From Notospermus geniculatus (lineage: Eukaryota; Nemertea; Pilidiophora; Heteronemertea; Lineidae), in assembly GCA_002633025.1 (NCBI GenBank), contig NMRB01001599.1:49800-113799 (forward strand): a DNA stretch of 64,000 nucleotides, written 5' to 3'. Under the pieces are notes generated by a model. It did not search any database and had not been told where the DNA came from. It saw only the letters and a program-made list of their open reading frames with translations. The position numbers and the translations under genes are program-made. Numbering within the stretch: the stretch's first letter is position 1; each line of letters begins with the position of its first letter. Shown here one piece after another: positions 46,601 to 57,689 of the stretch.

Positions 46601-49600
46601 AGCCGAAAAAGGCATTTCTATGACGGGAAAAGGCGTAAAAGCACTCTTTATTTTCAAAATTTTCCCCCCGATATTTCGCCTCTATAGGATGCCTCTTTCG
46701 GCAGAGAGTGCCTTCTTCGGCACAGACCCCAAAAGGGTATTTTCATGCCGGGAAATGGCGTAAAAGCACTCTTTATTTTCAAAAATTTTCCCGGGGGAGG
46801 CCCCCCGGACCCCGCCGATGGACTATGGCGCTCGCTGCTAGGGACTACGGCCCTGTCCAGGTCACTCGCACATTTCATCGAAGATGCTCTTTAGACATAT
46901 AACGAATTCGATTTCCGGGCTTCAAACGGAAATCGATGCAAATTTGAATCCGTTGTTTACATACATGTAGCATTATGATATTATAATGTTTGAATCGCAT
47001 GCCCGCTGCACACGATCAAATTTTTCATCAATTTTTTTTTAAATTCACATTCTGGGCCTATTGGGGGCTTCAATGTATAAACCCGCATGTAGGCCTTTAT
47101 TGAGCATATTCAGAAAATTGAATGAAAAATTTGATCATGTACAGCGGGCATTATTTTCCTTAGGGTATTGCCCCATTCTTGACACTAGAGGGCGTTCCAA
47201 ATAACACCCTCTAGTATCGATCAGCCACCGCCATGTTGAAAAGAAGTGCAGCGCAATAATATGTGTAAGGATTCCTTACCATTGTGAAGCGGTCCCTAAT
47301 GGTAACTCCATTAGGAGGAGTGATGCGGTCAAACATGGCGGTGACTGATCGATGACAGTGTCTATTTGTGTAACGTAGTGGAGAAAATGGGCACTGTTGT
47401 ACAGTTTGGGTATTGCCCTTTTGGCCCAGTCTGCACCCCCCCCCCCGTAGGCAAAATCCTGGATCCGCCCCTGTGCAGTGGGCCTAATTGTCACTGACTG
47501 AGACAGATATCAAGGTCAAAGGTGATACGAGTTGGAATATACATGTACAGTCATGGACATTAGTTTATCTACACCTGATACTTTGAATATTTCAAATACT
47601 ACTGGGCCAAATTTAACAGGGTTTGTTCCATATGGAAGTACATCTTGTTGGTCACATTTCTGCATCAAAATTTTGGAAATTTGGGAATATCGTAATTACG
47701 TAATAGCCCATCAGAAAAAATCCTAAAAATCAACATTTTTGTTATGTAATTTTTTTGCGATTTTTGTTGCAGTTTTGATAGAGTGGAACTTTCTAAGGAT
47801 CATGGACTTTGTTCCATCGAAATCTGTTGAGTGGTTGCTGAGATAGTTGAGATTATCGAAATTTCGATAATTTGAGATTTTTCAAATTTTCACAAAATTT
47901 TGATATCAGTAGACAGAGCTCCCCTAAAAACCAAGAAGTATGAAGTTTTGGAACGTTTAGCGGAAACTGGTTAGAAGTTAAGCATGTTCTTCAAAATATC
48001 AATATTTTGATACTTTGAAAAATACGCTATATTCCTGCCCAGTTAAGGCAACAAGTTCCAAAATTTTGTAAATCCACATTCTGACGTTAGCTTTATCTAA
48101 TGGCATCAAAATATCCTACAAAACACAAAAATCTCAAAATCTCAAAATTTTGATAATCTCAAATATCTCAGCAACCACTCAACATATTTTGATGAAACAA
48201 AGACCAAAATCCCTAGAAAGTTCCACTCTATCACATCTGCAACAAAAATCACAAAAAATATTACATAATAAGAAGTTTGATTTTTAGTGTTTGTTTCTGA
48301 TGACCTATTACATAATTACGATATTTTCAAATTTCGAAAATTTTGATGAAGAAATGTGATTAACAAGATGTACTTTCATATGCAACAAACCGTGTTTAAA
48401 TTAGCCCAGTACTTTTTCAAATATTCAAAGTATCAGGTGTAGATAAACTAATGTCCATGACTGTACGTCAATTAATGTTGTGCGACCTCAGAGAAATAAT
48501 CCAAAGGCGGTCTGGTGGGTTCAAAATTCAATCGCGGTTTTTTTAAAGGATCACGGTATTGTCACTTTTTCTCGACAGCCGGCGCCACCGCGCCACTCTC
48601 CAACCCAGAGGCTAACTACGTGTCGGCGAATTGACCGGATTTACTACGTACATTTTGTAATGCATTTTTGTAGTTCGTCTTACTGCCGCTGGGTGGCTCC
48701 CTCTACGTCGGCAGCAAAATAACGCATTTGAGATCCAATACCGTGCTCCATTAAATAACATTACTTCGTCGTATCTTTTTTCCCCATTTCCATTGCATGT
48801 CTATTACAGCATGGTGTATCCGCTCGGACCGGCTGGTTCCATCTGTTCCAACTCCGTGGACATGGCAAAATACATGCGGTTTCAACTCAACAAGAGTGAA
48901 ATGCCATGCGGCAAGACATTATTGGACGAGGAAATTTTCGACGAAATGCATGCACCGCAGACGACCATGCCGCCGACATTTATAATGAATGTGTTGAAAC
49001 CACCTATGTTCCCTGCATCCTTCAATGCATATGCTTATGACTTTGGGTGGATGAGCTCTACATACAGAGGTAAGGGGCCGTAGCAAAAATAGCATATGTC
49101 AAAAAGAAACGAAATTTTTCGTTTGGGGGGTAGGGGGTCAAGGGGTCATTTCGTTTTTTTTCAAAAAAAATTGACGTATCACAAAACATTGAATAATCAA
49201 CTGAATTTGAACTTCCCGCCACTAACGAAAACTCAATTCGGTTATTACCTCCCGACTGGGAGTTTTTTCGATTGGGAGGTCACCTCCCGATGCGGCAAAA
49301 GTTCCTGACTGCTCAGCTCAGTCTATTCTAGAGTCTTGTACTGTTAAGTGCCAGCCTGAAGAAGACCCCGGTTGGGGTCGAAAATTTGCAAAATCTGGAA
49401 GTTGACTTCCTGTATATTATCACGTTGTGTGTCAATTTTAGTGCTATTTCTTTATGTTATGTTATGTGGCCACAGGAGGAAGAAAGCAAAGGCACTGGCC
49501 ATCCTTCAAGTAGGAAAGAGAGCAGGGAATGGAAATTGCGGAAAATCAGCTCCCCCGCGCGCAGAAGTTCTGCTGATGCCAAACTATTTAAGGGGCCGTA

Positions 49601-52600
49601 GCAAAAATAGCATATGTCAAAAAGAAACGAAATTTTTCGTTTGGGGGGGAGGGGTCAAGGGGTCATTTCGTTTTTTTCAAAAAAAATTGACGTATCACAA
49701 AACATTGAATAATCAACTGAATTTGAACTTCCCGCCACTCAAAACTCCTCTCTGACGATCTTTTCTGACAACCAGCAAGTTGACACTTCTCACGCATCGA
49801 CAGGGCTCAAATTTCCCCGCCGCACTTGCGGCAAATGCTGCTGAATTGGCGAATATTGCCGTCGATTACCTTGATCAACTTACTTTTTGCTAAGGATACA
49901 ATCGTTTCTTGACTATTTGTTGACAAATCAACATGATGATTGCACTGGCGAGTTGCCAACAATTCCGACTTGAGGACAGCTTTCACTTCTACAGTGTCCT
50001 GAACTTTTGGTTTTATTTCTCTGGGATGGAAAGAAATCGCCTCAAAAACTGTTTGGTTGGATTCCTGATGAAATTTCCTTTCCAATGACATAAAGCTTGC
50101 CCGTCTTGGTCATTTTTTGGATGAGATATTTACTCGATTTGTGTGAATAGGCTACAACCGACAGTGCACCCCAGAGTTGGCTTCGCGCCAAACAGCATCT
50201 CCATGAGTGTGTGCCTACGATGTTTCTGGTCAGCTGGTCTGACTAATTAATAGAAATAAGCTATGATGGACACTATGGGAGGCTCATATTGGGTCTTTTG
50301 TTCAATACTCTTTTGATTTCATTGCAAGCTTTACTTAGATAACCATTTTTGGGCCAAACTATTATTATTTGTTTGCTATCTGCTGTGACCTTCACCATTG
50401 TTCACTGGGTTGGTTGGGGTCACGTGATGAAATCTACCATTTTGATTGGGTAGCCTCAGTCACATGTCAGTTGTTTTGTAAACAAAAGCACATGGTGAAC
50501 AGCTGATTGACCATTGGTATTTTGGTTGGTCCTATTTTCTCTTCATGTATTATATGTACGTCAAAAAATCTGCCAAATTTAGTTTCTCAGGGGGGGGAGG
50601 GGGTCTGAAAAGAAACTAAATTTTTTAGTTTCTTTTTGACGTATTGATTTTTGCTAAGGCCCCTAACGCGTGAATGGAAAAGGTCACAAACTCGTACGCG
50701 TCTCGCTTGCCTCCGCGCGTGTAACTCGCGAGCTGAAACGCTCCAATGGAAAGCAATTGCTACGGCCCCTAAGTACATGGGGGACCTCCCCCTCCTCCCT
50801 CCCCCCAATATTTGGCTTGTCAAAAAGAAAAAATTGGCAGGCTCAGCATTGACTGCCATTAGTCCCCAAAACCCAAACGTCCAATAAACCAATGAACCAC
50901 ACTTACATGGCTGGCGTGTCCAATGTTGCTCTCAAATGCCGGCGCTGCGAACGATGTGCCCGCAGCGACGTCATTGACGTCATTTTAGGTGTTGTCGTTG
51001 CGTCATGAAAAGGTGGCCTGTGCATTTTTCTACAGGAATAATGAGACAAAACAACTTGCCTTTAATATCGCCGACCTATCTCTTCATTTTAAGGAAAAAA
51101 GCATATGATTAAAGATATTTTCATCTGCTACAGGATGATGTAAGGTTTACTCTCAGGTCACCAACACAAACGGGTTATTTTCACGCCAGAACTAAATGGA
51201 AATAACCTTAGAAAAAAGAAACATCGCTCGCAGCGCCACGTCTTGACGTTAGTTCCGCAGGATCCTCATTGAGAGGTGTTTTCCTCACTAAAGGTGCTGC
51301 CAAAATATTTATATTCCACTCGTTATAAGAAACATTTAGTGCGTGTCTCTTTCCAATGACGGTTGACCAACTTGTAGAAATGGTTCACGTAACGAACGAT
51401 ATTTTGCTGGCAGTGTATCGTTGCCACTTTGTGGTAGGCCTACATGTATGTACAGTACAGCTCTCCAAATTCATCCTACGAAACACGCATTGTTCTGCAT
51501 GGTGTTGAAATTTTTACTGGTGAGTATTGAGTAACTAGATTTTTTAATGCGTCTTATTGGTAGAAAGCCCAAATAAATCGATCCACATAATGGGGCAGCC
51601 TGAAAAGTGCGTCTTCCCTTCGCCACCAAATACTTTTTCTCCAAAGATGAAATGCTGCAGAAATGGGCACCAGCTTTTTTTAGGTTTTACTGTCGTGCAA
51701 TATGAAAATGTTGACGGCGAATTTGATCAACTACGCGATTTATTGGATTTGATAAAACAGGGTTGGACCTAAACCGGCATCCAGTTCCACCGTGCAGCAC
51801 GTTAGGAACTGGTGTCGGGGTCCGCCATTACCGGATGTGTGGCTGGATTCCTTACCACGATAAACTAGCGCATGCGCAGTACCTACTAGCAGCCGGTTGG
51901 TGTACGTCATACAGCATTTTGTCCAATCAGAATCAACCAATCAGCGTCCGAATTTAGAGGGCGACAGTTATGGCAAGCCGTTTGTACATTAATGACAAAA
52001 ACTAGGATTTTGTCTCATAAACTGAGTTTTTGTCTCATAAACTGGGTTTTTGTTAACAACAAAAACCCAGTTTATGAGACAAAAACTCAGTTTATGAGAC
52101 AAAATCCTAGTTTTTGTCATTAATGTACAAACGGCTTGCCATAGACAGTAGTCTCTTAAATCGTCAGATGTAGAGACTACTGTGGTCTAGGTTGGACCTA
52201 CCATTACTTTTTTTAGCCAGAGTAAAGAAAATCCCTATTGTTCAATAGTGTGTTCAATAGGGATTTTCTTTATTTTGGCTAAAAAAGTAATGTTAGTTCC
52301 CGCCCTGTAAAGTACTCATGTTTTCTTCATGCAGGTTACCATCTGTTGATGCACGCGGGGGGTATATCTAAATTCATTTCCGATCTCTGGCTGATACCTG
52401 ATCAACAAATTGGCATCTTCACATCCTATAACGGCCCGACCGCAACACTTGCATTGAGACTCATCAACCAATACATCACCGATCGCCTTCTCGGATTAAA
52501 GCCATGGCTGAACGGCACATCTGCCTGTGAATTTCCTATACCCTGGCTGATGGCTGCGATGAAAAAGAGGAGCGTAGACGATGCAGTGGAGGAAATGGAA

Positions 52601-52963
52601 CCTGACGTCAAAAACGCGACACATGCGCGTCGACTGAGGCAGTATGTAGGAACATACAGTCATCTTGCCTTCGGGGATATTTCTATAAGGTTGAACAAAG
52701 CGGACGGACTGCTTCATTTGTATGTTGGTCGCTGGGGACACGCCAAGTTGGAAGAAACATCGATTCGTGGAAATTTTGTGATGGAATTTGTTGGTGATTT
52801 GAAGTATTACTGGCAAAACACGTTCTCGATTAGGTTTAGTTCCTCCACAGGCAGAGGAATTGACCGATTGTACGCTCCCTATATCGATGAAACTTCACCT
52901 CCCATGTTTGTGAGAGGACTAAAGGCGACTGATCAACCACCATGTGACGAGGACTCGACATAA
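43276..52963 (+). CDS. secreted beta-lactamase-like serine hydrolase, copy 2 (five exons)
   Basis: Exons 43276-43613, 44636-44809, 46193-46453, 48810-49069, 52335-52963, phases 2,2,2,1, 553 residues. The first four exons have exactly the same lengths as in copy 1 (338, 174, 261, 260 nt), so this is a tandem duplicate. It has a signal peptide (IWGVVFLLATAF), S94-I-S-K97, Y188-N-N190 and H351-A-G353. The second ATG at 43288 is an alternative start; 43276 gives the same exon 1 length as copy 1. The C-terminal domain is present, but the basic tail of copy 1 is replaced by an acidic end closing at TAA 52961. The acceptor of exon 2 is TATCAAG|G, weaker than usual. Function is inferred from family motifs only: probably an extracellular peptidase or esterase, not antibiotic resistance. 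Confidence 0.92.
44268..44405 (-). mobile_element. tRNA-derived SINE, intron 1 of hydrolase copy 2
   Basis: Minus strand: A box GTGGTGTAGTGG, anticodon arm TCTGA-CTAGCGG-TCAGA, B box GGATTCGAATCC, then a body with GGTGTATAAATGGGTACC. Confidence 0.75.
44636..44809 (+). CDS. hydrolase copy 2, exon 2
   Basis: 174 nt, phase 2 to 2, donor TG|GTAAGT. Encodes DILAHKTGVPDYEG, closer to the family consensus LAH(K/T)TG than copy 1, which has GHRTG. Confidence 0.91.
45030..45850 (+). mobile_element. foldback element with 145 bp arms, intron 2 of hydrolase copy 2
   Basis: AAAGCTGAACTGCACGAAC and inverse; arms 45032-45175 and 45700-45848. Two tRNA-like heads inside: minus 45232-45330 (box B AGTTCGATTCCC) and plus 45398-45475 (box A TGGCCTAGTGG). 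Confidence 0.8.
46193..46453 (+). CDS. hydrolase copy 2, exon 3 (YxN motif)
   Basis: 261 nt, acceptor TCTGTCTAG|G, donor TAG|GTATGT. Encodes MYNNHMYMLAGYV. Shares the 86-nt identical tract with copy 1 exon 3. Confidence 0.92.
46490..46870 (+). repeat. GC-rich repeat with a 120-bp direct duplication
   Basis: GGGGCGGATCCAGGG start; GCAGAGAGTGCCTTCTTC and GGCGTAAAAGCACTCTTTA each occur twice. The inverse end is at 47455-47475. Confidence 0.65.
47006..47149 (+). repeat. foldback, second copy of the 29572-29706 family
   Basis: GCCCGCTGCACACGATCAAA and its inverse (TTTGATCATGTACAGCGGGC). Confidence 0.72.
47548..48463 (+). mobile_element. mariner-type foldback element in intron 3 of hydrolase copy 2
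   Basis: Ends CAGTCATGGACATTAGTTTA and inverse, arms at least 340 bp, 916 bp in all, flanked by TA at 47546-47547 and 48464-48465. Non-coding. Confidence 0.88.
48543..48755 (+). mobile_element. MITE family B, copy 4
   Basis: TTAAAGGATCACGGTATTG to CAATACCGTGCTCCATTAA; 54 bp before exon 4. Confidence 0.85.
48810..49069 (+). CDS. hydrolase copy 2, exon 4
   Basis: 260 nt, acceptor CTATTACAG|C, donor AGAG|GTAAGG, phase 2 to 1. Encodes YPLGPAGSICSNSVDMAKYM. A family B MITE ends about 55 bp upstream. Confidence 0.92.
49072..50665 (+). mobile_element. composite repeat with a 150 bp direct duplication
   Basis: 49072-49222 and 49590-49740 are near identical (GGGGCCGTAGCAAAAATAGC). The inverse end is at 50600-50665 (TTTGACGTATTGATTTTTGC). 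A hammerhead-like core at 49356-49383 lies between. Confidence 0.65.
49356..49383 (+). ncRNA. hammerhead-ribozyme-like core
   Basis: CTGAAGA, stem GACCCC-GGTT-GGGGTC, GAAA. Outer CCAG (49351-49354) can pair with CTGG, though with an extra C next to the core. Confidence 0.5.
50935..51271 (-). mobile_element. MITE family A, copy 4
   Basis: Inverted copy; carries a palindromic CRE TGACGTCA at 50975-50982. Confidence 0.75.
51967..52146 (+). repeat. near-perfect 180 bp palindrome
   Basis: Arms from TATGGCAAGCCGTTTGTAC to the centre GTTAAC and back, with AAACTGRGTTTTTGTCTCAT repeated within each arm. A degenerate relative (ATGGCAAGCGT...) is at 19207. Confidence 0.85.
52202..52296 (+). repeat. 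long hairpin before exon 5
   Basis: CATTACTTTTT...AATCCCTATTG and inverse. A shorter hairpin (AGTAGTCTCT) is at 52147-52186. Confidence 0.8.
52335..52963 (+). CDS. hydrolase copy 2, exon 5 (HAG motif and C-terminal domain)
   Basis: Acceptor TTCATGCAG|GT, stop TAA 52961-52963. A donor-like GACG|GTAGGT follows at 52969/52970, at the place of the copy 1 donor. Here the stop lies before it, so any exon spliced on would be 3' UTR. Three foldbacks lie just upstream (51967-52296). Confidence 0.91.
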
Positions 52964-53008
52964 ATGACGGTAGGTAAAGAATTGTCCGCTCAGCAGGAAT
53001 CATTAGGG

Positions 53009-53158
53009 AGGTTTCGAAATCAAACGATAAACGTAAACGTGAATGGCAACTTTATTTCTGTACCGAAAATGCAATGCAAAATCTGTTTAATGTGTAGTAT
53101 GAAAAATTACGTTGTCGTAAAGTTTTGGTTTATCATTTGATTTCGAAACCTTCCCAGT
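53009..53158 (+). mobile_element. MITE family C, copy 3
   Basis: GGTTTCGAAATCAAACGATA to TCATTTGATTTCGAAACC; uninterrupted. Confidence 0.8.
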
Positions 53159-53550
53159 TTCTTAATAATGCCACTCGCAAGCATTATGTGAAATGAGTAG
53201 AAACAGCCAATCATCAGGACTGAAGTTCGTTGTCCTGGAGATAGTCAACTTTTTTCATGGGCAGGATGAAAGAGATCGGTATTGCTTGTCCGCAAGGAGT
53301 AGTCGAAAAAAATGTTTGACAAACTTTCTTCTAGGACTTCAAATCGCTAATCTCTTAATATATCAACCTTTTTTTACAAAATAAAATATCTTGTAAGACA
53401 TCTTATATTTGAAGATATTTTATTTTATGTTAACATGAACAAACTATTTCCTATTTTTTTAAAATCGTTAAATTTGTACCCAGGAAATAGTTTGTTCATG
53501 CATATCCAGGATATAAATTATAACCCCATGATTATGATAAATAAAAAGGC

Positions 53551-53750
53551 AATTTCCAGAGTGTTTGCGAATTTTCGACCCCAACCGGGGTCTTCTTCAG
53601 GCTGGAACTTTACAATCCGAAACTCTAGAACAGACTGAGCTGAGCTCAGCTCACTCAGCTCAGTCTGTTCTAGAGTTTCGGATTGTAAAGTTCCAGCCTG
53701 AAGAAGACCCCGGTTGGGGTCGAAAATTCGCAAACACTCTGGAAATTGCC
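53551..53750. repeat. head-to-head palindrome with two hammerhead-like cores
   Basis: Minus core 53573-53600 and plus core 53698-53725 (CTGAAGA, GACCCC-GGTT-GGGGTC, GAAA), with stem I candidates TTCCAG/CTGGAA. The centre is the AGCTGAGCTCAGCT block. Confidence 0.7.
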
Positions 53751-53917
53751 TTTTTATTTATCATATATTGTGTGTCAATTTTTGTGCTTTTCATCTCTTT
53801 GGATAACCCCATGATTGATATAGTAAGTATCTTACATGTAGCTATTTAATTCGTTTAGTAAGATATTAGTAAGAAAAATCATGAAATAGAAATGGGGTTT
53901 CTCTAGGTGAAAGACAT

Positions 53918-54005
53918 TGCTTCCTACCAGATTCGAACCCGCGGACCTTCGCATGAGGCATCAATCGCCAGCACTAAGGGGCAGCTCGCCTTAACCATTA
54001 GCCCA
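53918..54005 (-). mobile_element. tRNA-like sequence (SINE head)
   Basis: Minus strand: GGCTAATGGTTAAGGC (box A) and GGGTTCGAATC (box B); extra arm long, acceptor stem poor. Confidence 0.5.
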
Positions 54006-54287
54006 AATCCACATCTTCAAAAAAGATGGTTCAATTGCCTGTGAACGAGGCGTCCCTCAGTAACCTGCGAGTAGTCTAAACCCGAACAGTTTTATGTTAT
54101 GCGAGGAGTCACAAAAAAGGAGATACAAATAAAGAATATGAAATAGTAATTGGGTCTTTCGCCAGCACTAAGGGCCAGTAAGAAAAATCACATGAGTTGA
54201 TCATAAGGGGTGCGCCTGATTCTCATTAGTGTAAAAGAAATATTCTAAAAACTTGTAAAACTGTTGTTGTTTTCTTTGTTTTTTCAG

Positions 54288-54500
54288 ACATTGTCAGAAA
54301 CAATGTTCGCGTTTTCGAGCAAGAGTCATCTCGATCTGTTGATGAGGAAAATCCGAGTGTGCTTTTGATGACATCACCTCATGAATGCGGATGTTAATAT
54401 TTGTAATCTGTAGGCGTATTGCTCATCGATATTTCCTATTAAGTAAATAAGCTGTCTGTATTCATATAAAAAGTAATAAATATTGAAATATCCTCATTTC
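54288..54500 (+). other. candidate 3'-terminal exon of hydrolase copy 2
   Basis: A strong acceptor (pyrimidine run then TTTTTTCAG|AC) at 54287/54288 is followed by a frame open to TAA 54395-54397 and by AATAAA at 54475-54480. The natural partner is the donor at 52969/52970, which would make this a 3' UTR exon. A weaker donor inside exon 5 (CAT|GTGACG) would add about 35 residues. Which is used cannot be decided from sequence. Confidence 0.4.
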
Positions 54501-54989
54501 TTGGTTTTCATTGCATATTATTTCCCAAGAGGCGTCTTGGCATGAAAAGTGACCCCAACATTACACCAGGAGAAAAACAACCAGCAAATTATTCTCAACC
54601 TGTTTTCTTAACCATGTTAACGTCAGAGTCTGAGTACGGGAAACTTATACTTCCTTCACCCTTGTTTAGTACGTATTAAAAGCGTTCATTGCACCAGCGG
54701 TAAATGACTGATGACGACTGCACCAACATCTTCATCGCAAAGAGGCTGAAGCTGAAAGATGAAAAGTACAATATACCTGTTTTACATGTACATGTAAATA
54801 CCAAAATGCAACGGACAAGTACCATAGAAGTCCTGGGACCTACCTAATTCCTAGCCCGTCCGTTACATTAACAGTGGCGCGCAAAACGTTTTTGGCACCC
54901 AGATAGATAATGGGTCATATCAAGAAAGACTAGTAAATGTTCTTACTTCAGTTTTGCAATACAAATGCACCAGGCAATGCTGTACATAC

Positions 54990-55535
54990 TCTAGTTTCAT
55001 GGATTTAAGACCGGTTCTGGATATTCAAGCCACGCCCACTTTGTATAACTTTGGCCTCATGGTTCGAATCCATGAATAGAGCTGACCATGTATGATTGAC
55101 GTCTTGCCTGCCCCTTTGTGCTATGTTTACATCACAATTCGTCAGCAATGCCTGTATAAGATGCCGAATGAATAGGCCTACCGCACTCACTGCCGTGGGT
55201 TTTGCATAACGACTAGCACGGATAACTAGGCCCACCAGTAGGTCTATAAAGTGTTATTTGTTGAACATTTCTGTGAATTACCCTGTTACGTCATGGTCCC
55301 CCGAATGACAAAACCAAACGGAAAGTTAATCAATCGCACGGTACACAGATTAAACCACAAGTAGCAATCTGTTTATCCGTACTGACAACCACTAGTCACT
55401 TTCAGCCCACCAGCACCAGTGGAAAATGTGCGCCAATGAACAACAAGAAACCGTGGCCTTCACGCTGTCCTGCACTGGGGCGGTCACAGGCACTTATAAT
55501 GAACCGGTCTTAAATCCATGAAACTAGAGTATTTG
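54990..55535 (+). mobile_element. element D, intact copy
   Basis: TACTCTAGTTTCATGGATTT left and exact inverse right; shows the uninterrupted form of 30234-33537. Confidence 0.85.
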
Positions 55536-56120
55536 AAGTTAAGGAATTTGCAAGTCGTTATTCATATAACCCAATGGGGTGCCAGCGAAAGCAAAATCTA
55601 CGATATTAATATAGGCGTACATTTTGTGTAATATGACTTCCTTTTTTTTTCTTTACCGAGATACCTTTTATGTGGATGCCATATTTTATCGCTGTTGGAC
55701 TTCAAATTGATATATTAATATCAGACTATAACATGCCGGGGATTTATAATTTCATTTCTATGTCTTCAAAGTTACCCCATTGTTCAAAGTCACACCAGAT
55801 GACTGTATTCAAATGAGTACTGGCCATCTGCGATGTCTGGGGTCTTCCTCAGATATTTTCGAGTCAAAATCCTAGAAGTTCACTTCTGGGATTTTGACTA
55901 AAGTGCCTATAAAGAAGACCTCGGTGTGGCATCGAATTTTTGTGCAAACATCGCAGACGACTTGGATTGTATTGTTTCACATTGACATTGTGTGTCGTTT
56001 TTTGTATTTTATTTCGTCTACCAAATGAGTACTGGAATATCGAAATAATAGCAATTCATTTATGGCAATGTGGCATGTTGGAATTATGACAAGACAGCAT
56101 GAACGAAATCGTAGAATACA
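55536..56120. other. repeat remnants, no gene
   Basis: A decayed relative of the Penelope-like repeat at about 55836-56010 (GAAGACCTCGG, TTGTGTGTCGTTTTTTG). Otherwise nothing recognised. Confidence 0.45.
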
Positions 56121-56124
56121 TATT

Positions 56125-56495
56125 AGTGAGGTTTCGCAAATCTGACGAATCTGCATTGTACGAAATACGTAATTTAACTTCATTTCCATGACCTATTGTA
56201 TTTCTGGAGATGGTTGTTACCACAAATGTCCATGCTGCCAGTGCGTCTTTTAGTTATCATGTAAGACCGAGAGAGTTATACATGGTACGTGCTGAATTTT
56301 TAAATTTTTAAACGAACGATAAATACACCGTAACTCTATCGGTCTAGCGTCATACGCTAAAAGACGTTCTTGCAGCAAGGCGATATCTGTGATACCAACC
56401 ATCTCCTGAAATATAATACGTCATGGAAATGAACTCCAATTTCGTATTTCGTAGATCGTGTTTCGTCAGATTTGCGAAACCTCACTATTCTTCAG
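56125..56495 (+). mobile_element. foldback element
   Basis: AGTGAGGTTTCGCAAATCTG and inverse; inner AACCATCTCC pair. Confidence 0.78.
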
Positions 56496-56499
56496 TCTG

Positions 56500-56720
56500 A
56501 CATGCAACCAAACCGACACAAACATTATTTTGGTTGTTTTTTCTCTAATTGCAGAGACATATTCATGATATTTTGTGCAAGCCGCGCATGCAAGGAAGCA
56601 CTAAGTCAGTAAACAGCTCAAGGATTGAAAGGGTTTCAAATGCTACACGGCATCATCAAAGACGTCATTCTTTCGTAATTAAATCTGTAATCCAAATTGA
56701 AGAAAATTAACATCCTATTA
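56500..56720 (+). repeat. tandem unit, copy 5, downstream of hydrolase copy 2
   Basis: Acceptor CTCTAATTGCAG|A at 56554/56555. Frame DIFMIFCASRACKEALSQ, stop 56610-56612; phase 2 like copies 1-4. Also shares ATCAAAGACGTCATTC. Confidence 0.5.
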
Positions 56721-57081
56721 CAATTACTCGTTTATGGCTTTTCTTCGGGTTCAAGGAAAGTGATAAGAAACACAACCACCAGTCAGGCGAGGATCCGAAA
56801 TCGACCGATCGCCAGCTAAACAAGCATTCGAAGCTGGAAAACTCTATGAATCATTGTTTTTTCATTCATTCATTGCTGCCAATGCCACTTGAAGGGTTCA
56901 TGCCAAAACAACCAAAGTCACTTTCAGGAACTTTTCAGAAACGACAAAAAGCGGAAGAAAATTAACATCGCTGAATAGAGCTGTCGCCACATTCAAACTG
57001 TGGTATGAAAATGCGCGGAATTTTAAAGGCCTATTTTTCAAATATATCAGCATGTCCAAACAACCTAAGTCTCAATTAAGC

Positions 57082-57303
57082 TGTTAAAGGACCACAGTAT
57101 TGCTTCCCAATCATGCGTTACACCTACCCGCGTTCAGGGAGACCTCTATTGACGACTTGGTAAACTACGCATGCTACTACGTGCATTGTAGTGTAATCAT
57201 ACATTCTCCAACACTGGGGCGAAAGGCTTAACTACAGTATTGGAGAACGGGTGCCGGTGGCTCCGGCTGTCGACAGAAAGTGGCAATACCGTGGTGCTTT
57301 AAG
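57082..57303 (+). mobile_element. MITE family B, copy 5 (divergent)
   Basis: TTAAAGGACCACAGTATTG and GGCAATACCGTGGTGCTTTA; the centre differs. Confidence 0.65.
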
Positions 57304-57458
57304 CTGCCATGCAGCTCTTCAACTGATGGAACCAAAGAAAGGAAAAATACCCTGCATCATATCAGACTCTTGTCCTTCTATGCCCTGGTGTGGATTTAGT
57401 TTATTGTGATTCATATAGTATACAGCCTGATATGTGCAAGCTCTTTCTTTGGTTAACA

Positions 57459-57689
57459 TAAAAGGAGCACGGTATTGTATCCCTAATGCGTTATTTGACT
57501 ACCGACGTAGAGGGAGCCACCTAGCGGCAGCAACAGGAACTACAAGACTGCATTACAAAATGTACGTTGTAAATCGGGTCGACCAAATCGCCGACAACGT
57601 ACATGTAGTTAGTCCCTGGGTTGGAGAGTGGCGCGGTCGTGACGGTGGCGCCGGCTGTTGAGAAAAAGTGGTAACACCGTGGTCCTTAA
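57459..57689 (+). mobile_element. MITE family B, copy 6
   Basis: AAAGGAGCACGGTATTG to CACCGTGGTCCTTAAAA; near full-length consensus. Confidence 0.8.

Noticed and set aside
46155-46763. 202-codon frame over hydrolase exon 3
   Set aside because: Past the donor at 46453 it reads into a GC-rich repeat; only 46193-46453 is exon.
47532-47726. 64-codon frame
   Set aside because: Lies in the arm of the mariner-type element, with no matching protein family.
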